Assembly: GCF_007679325.1 (NCBI RefSeq) | Contig: NZ_VEGI01000003.1 | Coordinates: 1 to 64,000, forward strand | Source: Arthrobacter sp. U41 | Lineage (GTDB): Bacteria; Actinomycetota; Actinomycetes; Actinomycetales; Micrococcaceae | Length of the DNA: 64,000 nt | Reading direction: 5' to 3' | Shown: piece after piece, positions 25,445-32,309 of the stretch | How the letters are laid out: every line of letters starts with the position of its first letter | Position numbering within the stretch: the first letter of the stretch is position 1 | The notes under the pieces: generated by a model | Seen by the model: only the letters and a program-made list of their open reading frames with translations | Told to the model about the DNA's origin: nothing | The model's database searches: none | Position numbers and translations under genes: made by a program

Positions 25445-25891
25445 CTAGCCCCAGCCGAGCTCATGCAGCCGGTCGTCGCTGATGCCGAAGTGGTGCGCGA
25501 TCTCGTGGACCACGGTGATCGTCACTTCCTCAATGACGTCCTCGCGCGACTCGCAGATGTCCAGGATCGGCTGGCGGTAGATGGTGATGCGGTCCGGCAG
25601 GGAGCCTGCGTCCCACCAGGCGTCCCGTTCGGTCAGGGGCACGCCTTCGTAGAGGCCCAGCAGCACGGTGTCGGGGTCCTCGCCCGGCTGCGGTGTGTAG
25701 TCGTCCTCGATGAAGATGGCCACGTTGTTCATGGTCTGCGCCAGCTCCGGCGGGATCCGGTCCAGGGCGTCGCTCACGGCGGCTTCGAAGTCCGGTTCGG
25801 ACATCGGGAACGGGGCGTGAGTGTGGCCGTTGCCGCCGTCGTCCGGGCCGTCCGGAATGATGGGCAGGCCTGGCGGCAGGGAAGCGGGCAT
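25445..25891 (-). CDS. Zincin-like metallopeptidase
   Basis: The product has 148 residues. The motif HEIAHHFGISDDRLHELGW (residues about 129-147) is the HExxH zinc site with the DDRLHELGW tail of the small actinobacterial metallopeptidase family (DUF1025). The substrate is unknown. It is cytosolic, as no signal peptide is present. It is the first of two genes with the CDF exporter downstream, 10 bp apart; a link to metal homeostasis is only suggestive. Confidence 0.85.
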   Translation of the reverse strand: MPASLPPGLPIIPDGPDDGGNGHTHAPFPMSEPDFEAAVSDALDRIPPELAQTMNNVAIFIEDDYTPQPGEDPDTVLLGLYEGVPLTERDAWWDAGSLPDRITIYRQPILDICESREDVIEEVTITVVHEIAHHFGISDDRLHELGWG

Positions 25892-25911
25892 AGCTGAACT
25901 CTAGCGCCGAA

Positions 25912-26907
25912 TCAGCGGGACCGGCGCCGGGTCAGCCCCACCCCCACGAGGCAGATCACCCCGCCGATCAGGCCCCAGACGGTGGGGATCTCGCCGAGCA
26001 CCAGCCAGGAGATCAGGATTGTTGTGCCGGGGACGAGGTAGGTGGTGGCGGCGAGGCGGCCGGCGTCGATCAGGGACAGTGCGTAGGCCCAGGTGGTGAA
26101 CGCGATCGCAGTCGGGAAGATGCCGAGATAGACCAGCCCCAGCGTCGCCGGCAGCGGGGCCGCCTGCAGCTCGGAGACCAGCTGGCCGCTGAAGGGCAGG
26201 CAGCAGAGTGCGCCGACCATGATTCCGTACCAGGTGGCCTGGGCCGCGGGGAACTTCCGCAGGACCGGCTTCTGCACGATCACACTCACCGCGGCGAGGG
26301 CCGCCGCCAGCAGGCACAGCAGCACCCCGGAGACGTCGGCCGTGGACCGCTGCCCGGAACCGAGCGCGATCACCGCGACACCGGCGAACGCGACAAGGCT
26401 GCCGATGATCAGCCAGCGGGGAAAGCCCTCCTTGAGGATCACCCCGGCCATAATTGCCACCAGGATCGGGTTGACGTTGATCAGCAGGGCGGCCGTTCCG
26501 GCGTCGAGCAGGTGTTCGGCGGCGTTCAGGGCGACGTTGTAGCCGCCGAACCACATAACGCCGTAGGCCAGGATGGGCAACCATTCGCGGCCCCGTGGGA
26601 GGTTGGGGTTCTTCCGGATTTGCGGCAGCACCACCAGGCCCAGTACGACGGCGGCAATCGCCAGCCGGCCCAGGGTCAGGGAGCCGGGGGAGAAGCTGGG
26701 TCCCACGGCCCGGATGCCCACGAAGGCGGACGCCCACAGCACAACGGTGACCACCACGGCGGCGATGCCGAGGCGGCTGATCCGGGCCGGCGGAAGGGAC
26801 TGGTTTGCGGAGCGGGGGACGGGCGGCACGTCGTGGGTGCTGCCTTGTCTGTTATTCGAGTGCGCGCTGTCCGGTTGGGGGGAGCCTGTCTGGGCGGTTG
26901 TTGCCAT
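25912..26907 (-). CDS. EamA/DMT-family transporter
   Basis: The product has 331 residues: a polar 45-residue N-terminus and then ten membrane segments in two EamA repeats (LGIAAVVVTVVLWASAFVGI ... and the second starting near VSGVLLCLLAAALAAVSVIV). The second repeat ends with the usual TYLVPGTTILISWLVLGEIPTVWGLIGGVICLVGV. Members export amino acids or metabolites; the substrate is not evident. The neighbouring LysG/LysE pair handles basic amino acids, but this gene has its own start and may be unrelated. Confidence 0.85.
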   Translation of the reverse strand: MATTAQTGSPQPDSAHSNNRQGSTHDVPPVPRSANQSLPPARISRLGIAAVVVTVVLWASAFVGIRAVGPSFSPGSLTLGRLAIAAVVLGLVVLPQIRKNPNLPRGREWLPILAYGVMWFGGYNVALNAAEHLLDAGTAALLINVNPILVAIMAGVILKEGFPRWLIIGSLVAFAGVAVIALGSGQRSTADVSGVLLCLLAAALAAVSVIVQKPVLRKFPAAQATWYGIMVGALCCLPFSGQLVSELQAAPLPATLGLVYLGIFPTAIAFTTWAYALSLIDAGRLAATTYLVPGTTILISWLVLGEIPTVWGLIGGVICLVGVGLTRRRSR

Positions 26908-27005
26908 GCTGCCAATCTAGCCGCTGCGGCGGCCCGGGGACTGGCGGAAATCGGTCACGTCTGCGCGAGTTTCTGCCAGCTGCGGTGCGCCCGTCCCCGG
27001 CTGGC

Positions 27006-27887
27006 TCACCGGAGGGGGCGGGCGGCAGCTAGGACGGCGGCCGCGACCTCGTCCAGGGCAGCCGACCCGTAGCGCCATTGCTGCCAGTGGAGCGGCACAT
27101 CCACGTGCGCCGCCGGATCCAGGGAGACCATGGTGCGGCGCTTCAGTTCGTCCGAGACCTCGATTTCGGGGAGCAGCCCCCACCCCATTCCCCACCGGAT
27201 GGCTTCCCCGAACTCGTGGGCGGCCGGGACATAATGCCGCGGGGGCTGGAGGGTCCTGCGGCTCACGCCCCGCAGGTAGCGGTCCTGCAGGTCGTCCTTG
27301 CGGTCGTAAATGATGACGGGCGCGACGGCGAGCGTGTCCGCCGTCGCGCCGCCCGGAAACCACCGGGCCGCGAAGCCCGGCGTGCAGACGGGCAGATAGC
27401 GCATCACACCCAGGCGGCGGGAGGAGCAGCCCGGCGCCGCCTTGGCTGTGGTGGTGATGGCGGCCGCCGCGGCGCCGCTGCGCAGGAGCTCAAGTGAATA
27501 GTCCTGGTCCTCGCGCAGAATTTCCAGCTGGACCTTGCCCGCCACCGAGGCCAGGCCGGGCATCGCCCACGTGTGCAGGGAATCACTGTTGATAACTAGG
27601 GTCAGCCGGACGCCGGCTGGGCGGGCTCCGGGCTGAAGCTCTTCGGCCAGATCGGCGGAGAGCATGTCCAGTTGCCGGGCGAAGCGCACCACCGCGTGGC
27701 CGGAGGCGGTGAGTTCGATCGGGCGGGTCCTTTTGAGCACCGGCCGGCCGACGGCCACTTCGAGGGCGCGGACGCGCTGGCTCACCGCTGACGCCGTGAC
27801 CATGAGGTGGCCGGCGGCAGCCTCGAAGCTTCCGTGCGCCACGATCGCCGCGAGGGTCCGGGCCTGGTCAGGATGAATGTCCATCAT
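27006..27887 (-). CDS. lysG: LysG/ArgP-type LysR regulator of the lysine exporter
   Basis: The product has 293 residues. The HTH reads GSFEAAAGHLMVTASAVSQRVRALEVAVGRPVLKR, close to the ArgP/LysG (IciA) group. It is divergent from lysE with a 60-bp gap, the arrangement known from Corynebacterium glutamicum, where LysG activates lysE when cytosolic lysine or arginine rises. The same role is inferred from this arrangement. Confidence 0.88.
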   Translation of the reverse strand: MMDIHPDQARTLAAIVAHGSFEAAAGHLMVTASAVSQRVRALEVAVGRPVLKRTRPIELTASGHAVVRFARQLDMLSADLAEELQPGARPAGVRLTLVINSDSLHTWAMPGLASVAGKVQLEILREDQDYSLELLRSGAAAAAITTTAKAAPGCSSRRLGVMRYLPVCTPGFAARWFPGGATADTLAVAPVIIYDRKDDLQDRYLRGVSRRTLQPPRHYVPAAHEFGEAIRWGMGWGLLPEIEVSDELKRRTMVSLDPAAHVDVPLHWQQWRYGSAALDEVAAAVLAAARPLR

Positions 27888-27947
27888 TAGCCAATCTTAT
27901 GTTGGCCCAGAATTATTAACTGGTTTCATGCTGCCCAGCCCTCTAGC
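27888..27947. promoter_or_regulatory. lysG-lysE divergent control region
   Basis: Only 60 bp separate the two start codons. The AT-rich core (AATTATTAACTGG near 27911) is unlike the surrounding DNA and probably holds the LysG binding site and overlapping promoters. The lysE GTG follows with little room for a ribosome-binding site, so its message may be almost leaderless. Confidence 0.5.
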
Positions 27948-28559
27948 GTGGAACCCGTGATCCTCTCCCTCCTCTCGGGCCTCGCCAGCGGGCTGTCCCT
28001 CATCGTCGCCATCGGTGCGCAGAACGCCTTCGTGCTCCGCCAGGGCGTCCAGCGCTCGCACGTTCTCCTGGTAGTTGCGGTGTGTGCGTTGTCCGACCTT
28101 GTGCTGATTGTGCTCGGTGTGGCCGGGGTGGGTGTCCTTATCGAGCAGGCGCCGGGCGTTCTCGAGGTGGTGCGCTGGGCCGGTGCCGCTTTCCTCCTGG
28201 CATACGGCCTGATGGCTGCACGGAGGGCCATTCGCGGAACGCAGGCGTCCCCGCTGTCCACCGGGCAGCAGGGAACGTGGGCCGCCGCTTTGGGGACCTG
28301 CCTGGCGCTGACCTGGCTGAACCCCCACGTCTACCTGGACACCGTGCTGCTGCTGGGGTCCCTGGCCGGCACCCACGGAGCGGACGGACGGTGGTGGTTT
28401 GCGGCCGGAGCGGGAATCGGCAGCGTGGCGTGGTTCGCCGCGCTGGGCGCCGGAGCCCGGCATCTCGCACCGTTGTTCGCCCGGCCCGGCAGCTGGCGCG
28501 TGCTCGACGCCGGGATCGCCTTGGTCATGGTCACACTCGCTGTCATGCTCGTAGCCTGA
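27948..28559 (+). CDS. lysE: LysE-type basic amino-acid exporter
   Basis: The product has 203 residues from GTG 27948 (a GTG at 27957 is possible). It has five or six membrane segments. The block SGLSLIVAIGAQNAFVLRQGVQRSHVLLVVAVCALSD is the LysE/ArgO signature, and TWLNPHVYLDTVLLLGSL marks the middle. It exports L-lysine and L-arginine to prevent toxic accumulation from peptides. It is divergent from lysG and followed after 54 bp by the PaiB-like gene. Confidence 0.93.
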   Translation: MEPVILSLLSGLASGLSLIVAIGAQNAFVLRQGVQRSHVLLVVAVCALSDLVLIVLGVAGVGVLIEQAPGVLEVVRWAGAAFLLAYGLMAARRAIRGTQASPLSTGQQGTWAAALGTCLALTWLNPHVYLDTVLLLGSLAGTHGADGRWWFAAGAGIGSVAWFAALGAGARHLAPLFARPGSWRVLDAGIALVMVTLAVMLVA

Positions 28560-28613
28560 GATGGTCAGCCGTCCGCGCCCCACTGCAGAACACAACCGAC
28601 AAAAGGAACCGCC

Positions 28614-29252
28614 ATGTACGTCCCCTCGCACTTCGCCGCCGACCAGGACGCCGTCAGGGATCTGCTGTCGAACCCCGGGGCGGCCAACCTGGTGACATCG
28701 ACCGAGGACGGCCTGCTCGCCACGCTGGTGCCGTTCGTGTTTGACCCGGAGGCGGGCGAGCACGGATCCCTGCAGGGGCACCTGGCCCGCAACAACGACC
28801 AGTGGCGGCTCCCGGCGACGGGCGAATCCCTGGCCATCATCCAGCGCTCCGACGCCTACATTTCCCCGTCCTGGTACGCCACGAAGGCCGAACACGGCCG
28901 GGTTGTCCCGACCTGGAACTACACCACCGCGCACGTCTATGGCCGCCTCGTCGTCCACGACGACCCGGCCTGGGTTGAGGGCCTTGTCCGGCGGCTGACC
29001 ACGCTGCATGAAGCAGCAGCCGAACACCCCTGGACCGTGGACGATGCGCCCGCGCGTTACATCGCCGGGCAGCTCCGGGCGATCGTCGGCGTCGAGCTTG
29101 TCATCACGCGGGTGGAAGCGAAACGCAAGCTCAGCCAGAACAGGCCGGCGGCCGACATTGAGGGCGTCGTCGCGGGCTTGCGGGCCAGCGGCGACGTGGA
29201 TTCGGCCGACGAGGTGGAGCAGGCGCACCACGCCCGGGCGGAGCGCAGCTGA
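28614..29252 (+). CDS. PaiB-like FMN-binding protein
   Basis: The product has 212 residues from ATG 28614 with AAAGGAA upstream. The sequence MYVPSHFAADQDAVRDLLSN, HLARNNDQWR and YISPSWYATKAEHGRVVPTWNY matches the FMN-binding negative regulator (PaiB) family, which has a split-barrel fold. The Bacillus protein affects protease and sporulation genes. A similar role here is unproven, and a small flavin enzyme is possible. It probably shares a transcript with lysE. Confidence 0.85.
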   Translation: MYVPSHFAADQDAVRDLLSNPGAANLVTSTEDGLLATLVPFVFDPEAGEHGSLQGHLARNNDQWRLPATGESLAIIQRSDAYISPSWYATKAEHGRVVPTWNYTTAHVYGRLVVHDDPAWVEGLVRRLTTLHEAAAEHPWTVDDAPARYIAGQLRAIVGVELVITRVEAKRKLSQNRPAADIEGVVAGLRASGDVDSADEVEQAHHARAERS

Positions 29253-29258
29253 GCGCCG

Positions 29259-29287
29259 CCAAAATCGCGGCGTCCCGTCGATTTTGG
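29259..29287 (+). terminator. Hairpin after the PaiB-like gene
   Basis: CCAAAATCG (29259-29267) and CGATTTTGG (29279-29287) pair perfectly over nine bases with an 11-base loop. The T-rich right arm and position 6 bp after the stop suit a terminator. Confidence 0.55.
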
Positions 29288-29354
29288 ATAATCCGGGGGT
29301 CTGCCCTTATAGTTTTATAGTCCAGTTCGGAGGAACCCGAAAGGACGAAAACGG

Positions 29355-29375
29355 AAGGCTTCGGCCCTTAATTTT
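29355..29375 (+). terminator. Possible terminator ahead of the tRNA cluster
   Basis: AAGGC-TTCG-GCCCTT forms a short hairpin with one bulge, followed by AATTTTT. It lies 38 bp upstream of tRNA-Glu. The stem is short, so the call is weak. Confidence 0.35.
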
Positions 29376-29412
29376 TGCCCTTGATTCAGTGGTTTAGCCG
29401 AACGGCGTCCTG

Positions 29413-29485
29413 GCCCCCATCGTCTAGCGGCCTAGGACACCGCCCTTTCACGGCGGCGGCACGGGTTCGAATCCCGTTGGGGGTA
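29413..29485 (+). tRNA. tRNA-Glu (TTC)
   Basis: The acceptor GCCCCCA pairs with TGGGGGT (first pair G-U). The anticodon loop CTTTCAC gives anticodon TTC. The T-arm ACGGG-TTCGAAT-CCCGT is intact. CCA is not encoded. Confidence 0.95.
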
Positions 29486-29581
29486 CGCAAGGAACTGGTC
29501 AAACCGGGTGTGAAAGTCTGGTAGGCTAAAGGCCTTGAAAAATTGCGGTAGCGATACTGCAGAGAAGCAAGAAAATAGCAA

Positions 29582-29655
29582 GGCCCTGTAGCGCAGTTGG
29601 TTAGCGCGCCGCCCTGTCACGGCGGAGGTCGCGGGTTCAAGTCCCGTCAGGGTCG
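29582..29655 (+). tRNA. tRNA-Asp (GTC)
   Basis: The acceptor GGCCCTG pairs with CAGGGTC with one G-U pair. The anticodon loop CTGTCAC gives GTC. The T-arm has GCGGG-TTCAAGT-CCCGT, with a G-U closing pair. CCA is not encoded. The 96-bp gap to tRNA-Glu suggests a separate or shared processed transcript. Confidence 0.95.
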
Positions 29656-29703
29656 CTCTGATTGCCGGAAGAAGTTCCGGTTCTCATGGTGACATGTCAC
29701 CTA

Positions 29704-29779
29704 GGCTCTGTAGCTCAGTTGGTAGAGCGTTCGACTGAAAATCGAAAGGTCACCGGATCGACGCCGGTCGGAGCCACCA
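29704..29779 (+). tRNA. tRNA-Phe (GAA)
   Basis: The acceptor GGCTCTG pairs with CGGAGCC. The anticodon loop CTGAAAA gives GAA. The T-arm is ACCGG-ATCGACG-CCGGT. CCA is encoded (29777-29779), unlike in the two preceding tRNAs. A good terminator follows directly. Confidence 0.96.
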
Positions 29780-29785
29780 CTGGGA

Positions 29786-29820
29786 AGCATCAGTTCTTCG
29801 GAACTGGTGCTTTTCTGCTT
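29786..29820 (+). terminator. Terminator of the tRNA cluster
   Basis: AGCATCAGTTC (29786-29796) pairs with GAACTGGTGCT (29801-29811), one G-U pair included, across a stable TTCG tetraloop. TTTCTGCTTT follows. It begins seven bases after tRNA-Phe. Confidence 0.9.
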
Positions 29821-29828
29821 TAACTCCA

Positions 29829-29886
29829 TCGACTGCTCCGCAGCTGCCCTTCTGGCGGGCCACAACGGCGGTTGCGGAGCAACCGA
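29829..29886. repeat. 58-bp palindromic element, copy 3
   Basis: The arms TCGACTGCTCCGCA (29829-29842) and TGCGGAGCAACCGA (29873-29886) have one mismatched pair and a 30-base centre. It lies just after the tRNA-Phe terminator. Confidence 0.88.
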
Positions 29887-30021
29887 TGCTCTCGCCGGAC
29901 GCGGACGAAATCCCGCCCCGGTAGAGCTCCCCGGCGGCAAACTTCCCCCCCGTCTGTCCTGGTGGACCGTTGAGCGCTGGAAATCTTTCGGCGGCCCCCG
30001 ACGGCTGTTCCCCTGGCGTCG

Positions 30022-30079
30022 TCGACTGCTCCGTAACGGCCCTTTTGAGGCGCCACAACGGCCGTTGTGGAGCAACCGA
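30022..30079. repeat. 58-bp palindromic element, copy 4
   Basis: The left arm TCGACTGCTCCGTA (30022-30035) pairs with TGTGGAGCAACCGA (30066-30079), with a mismatch and a wobble pair. The centre is close to that of copy 1 (ACGGCCCTTTTG at its left end). It is in the same orientation as copy 3. Confidence 0.88.
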
Positions 30080-30333
30080 TGCCCGCCGGGCGTCCGGGCG
30101 CTGCCCCGCGTGCTTCGGGCGGCTGGCCCTACCCGGGTCACCTGCACCTCGACGGTTTAGACGGCCGGGCAATGTCTGAGGAGGTGCCGATCACCGGCTC
30201 GAAAGCCATCCGCGGGTTGCGCCGGGAACGGTGAACCACGGCCACCGGCACGGTGACATTTCACACTAAATCTGATTTTTGAGGCATTACTTGACGCGCG
30301 AATCTGCGTGTGGCACGCGCGCGGAATGAGTAA

Positions 30334-30347
30334 TGTAAGCGCTTGCA
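30334..30347. promoter_or_regulatory. LacI-type operator upstream of levansucrase
   Basis: TGTAAGCGCTTGCA is a 14-bp palindrome with a single asymmetric pair and the central CG typical of LacI/CcpA-type sites. It lies 254 bp before the levansucrase ATG. The operator before the sugar importer (36888) differs at one base. Confidence 0.75.
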
Positions 30348-30601
30348 CCAACGCGGCAAGGTTTGGTTTTTTGGCCTCGAATCACGGTTTGATAAGCAGG
30401 CTTCGCCTTGCATAGCGTGGAAAACGGCACCGGAAAGTAGCCCTTTCCGAATCGCCAATCCGGGGCTCTACCGAAGCCCCGTCCTCCGACACGATGGCGT
30501 CCTCGATGATGCCTGTGGTGTTGTCGGGGCTGTCGGCATGTCGGGACATGAGGGCACCCGCCCTTCCACGAATGGTCTCAACTCCGCGAGAAGAGCAGTA
30601 A

Positions 30602-32194
30602 ATGCACAAGCACCCCACCGCACCCCGCGGCCGGCTACGGCGTTCAACCGCCGCCGCCGTTGTCGCCGCCGTTGCAGCCTCGGCGTTCCTGGCCGCACCC
30701 TCGGCCCACGCCAACGAGCCTGCGGACCCGCCGGCAGCGCAGATGCCGGCGCCGACCCCCGGTTTCCCGCTTCCGACCAAGCACAGCCAGCAGGCCTACG
30801 ATCCGGCGTCGGACTTCACCTCCAAGTGGACCCGCGCCGATGCCAAGCAGATCATGGCGCAGAGCGACCCCACTGTGGCTCCCGGCGTGAACTCCATGAG
30901 CCCCGACGTCACCATGCCGGAAATTCCCGAGGACTTCCCCACCATGAATGAGGACGTCTGGGTCTGGGACACCTGGTCATTGACGGACGAGAACGCGAAC
31001 CAGATCAGCTACAAGGGCTGGGACGTCATCTTCTCCCTGGTCGCTGACCGCGACGCCGGCTACGGCTTCGACCAGCGCCACTGGAATGCACGGATCGGCT
31101 ACTTCTTCCGCAAGACCAACGCCGACCCGGCCAAGGACAAGTGGAACTATGGGGGCCACGTCTTCGCCGACGGCGCCTCGATCGGCAACACTGAATGGTC
31201 CGGTTCCACCCGCCTGATGCAGGGCAACCAGGTCAACGTCTTCTATACGGCCACCACGTTCTACGATGTGGCCGAGCGCAACAACGGCGGCGGCGGCATC
31301 GCCCCGGACGCTGCCATCGCCAAAGCGCTGGGCAAGATCCACGCCGACAAGAACGGGGTCACCTTCGACGGGTTCCAGCACACCAAGCTGCTGGAACCGG
31401 ATGGCACGATGTACCAGACCAAAGCCCAGAACCCCGGCTTCGCCTTCCGCGATCCGTACACCTTTGCGGACCCAGCCCACCCGGGCAAGACCTTCATGGT
31501 CTTTGAAGGCAACACCGGCGGCACCCGCGGACAGTACGAGTGCAAGGCCGAGGACCTGGGCTATCAGCCCGGTGATCCCAATGCCGAAAACGTGAACACC
31601 GTCAACAGCAGCGGGGCCTACTTCCAGACCGCCAATGTGGGCCTCGCCGTTGCGGACAACAAGGACTTGACCAAGTGGTCCTTCCTGCCCCCGATCCTCT
31701 CGGCCAACTGCGTCAACGACCAGACCGAGCGTCCGCAGATCTTCATCCAGAATGAAAACGGGAAGAACAAGTACTACCTGTTCACCATCAGCCACCAGTT
31801 CACCTACGCCGCCGGCATGCGCGGCCCGGACGGGGTCTACGGCTTCGTCGGCGACGGTGTCCGGTCCGACTACCAGCCGATGAACAACAGCGGCCTGGCC
31901 CTGGGCTCACCGACGGACCTGAATCTTCCGTCCGAGTCCCCGGAGGCCCCGACACCGAACCAGAACGGCCGCCAGTTCCAGGCCTACTCGCACTACGTGC
32001 AGCCCGGCGGGCTGGTGCAGTCCTTCATTGACAACGTCAACGGCGTCCGCGGAGGCTCACTCTCGCCCACCGTCAAGATCAACTTCCGCGACGGCGTTTC
32101 CGCGGTGGACCGCACCTTCGGCCAGAACGGCCTCGGTCCGTTCGGCTACCTCCCCACCAACGTTAAAGTCGGCGGGGCCGGCCACTACAAGTAG
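30602..32194 (+). CDS. Secreted levansucrase (GH68)
   Basis: The product has 530 residues. It splits sucrose and transfers fructose to a growing levan, outside the cell. A signal peptide ends near Ala37 (PSAHA-NE). The GH68 catalytic triad is visible: nucleophile Asp123 in VWVWDTW, transition-state stabiliser Asp284 in FRDPYTF and acid/base Glu376 in DQTERPQIF. The conserved FEGNTGGTRG region also fits. The start is ATG 30602 with AGAAGAG upstream. It is followed by a terminator and then a GH32 enzyme, and a LacI-type operator precedes it. Inulosucrase is a less likely alternative. Confidence 0.93.
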   Translation: MHKHPTAPRGRLRRSTAAAVVAAVAASAFLAAPSAHANEPADPPAAQMPAPTPGFPLPTKHSQQAYDPASDFTSKWTRADAKQIMAQSDPTVAPGVNSMSPDVTMPEIPEDFPTMNEDVWVWDTWSLTDENANQISYKGWDVIFSLVADRDAGYGFDQRHWNARIGYFFRKTNADPAKDKWNYGGHVFADGASIGNTEWSGSTRLMQGNQVNVFYTATTFYDVAERNNGGGGIAPDAAIAKALGKIHADKNGVTFDGFQHTKLLEPDGTMYQTKAQNPGFAFRDPYTFADPAHPGKTFMVFEGNTGGTRGQYECKAEDLGYQPGDPNAENVNTVNSSGAYFQTANVGLAVADNKDLTKWSFLPPILSANCVNDQTERPQIFIQNENGKNKYYLFTISHQFTYAAGMRGPDGVYGFVGDGVRSDYQPMNNSGLALGSPTDLNLPSESPEAPTPNQNGRQFQAYSHYVQPGGLVQSFIDNVNGVRGGSLSPTVKINFRDGVSAVDRTFGQNGLGPFGYLPTNVKVGGAGHYK

Positions 32195-32218
32195 TTCATC
32201 AATGAAGCAGTAACAGGG

Positions 32219-32246
32219 GGAGGCGCCCGGGAGTCCGGGCGCCTCC
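32219..32246 (+). terminator. Terminator after levansucrase
   Basis: GGAGGCGCCCGG (32219-32230) and CCGGGCGCCTCC (32235-32246) are a perfect 12-bp stem with loop GAGT, 25 bp after the stop. Only a few T follow. Transcription of the GH32 gene may depend on read-through or on its own promoter. Confidence 0.8.
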
Positions 32247-32309
32247 ATCCTCGTATGTGCAGGCCTTAGCCGACGGCGTCGCATCCACCAGAATCAGGAA
32301 TGTTGAATT

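Larger units (their letters stand above)
29780..30601. other. 822-bp intergenic region with palindromic elements and levansucrase control
   Basis: From left to right it holds the tRNA-Phe terminator, two 58-bp palindromic elements 193 bp apart, and, from about 30240, AT-richer DNA with a LacI-type operator. Reading frames over the palindromes (for example 29807-30160) are low-complexity and conflict on both strands, so I call no gene. Confidence 0.6.

Noticed and set aside
29750..30172. Several short frames over the region with palindromic elements
   Set aside because: They exist on both strands, are low-complexity, and are created by the repeat arms. No start signal or known domain supports them.
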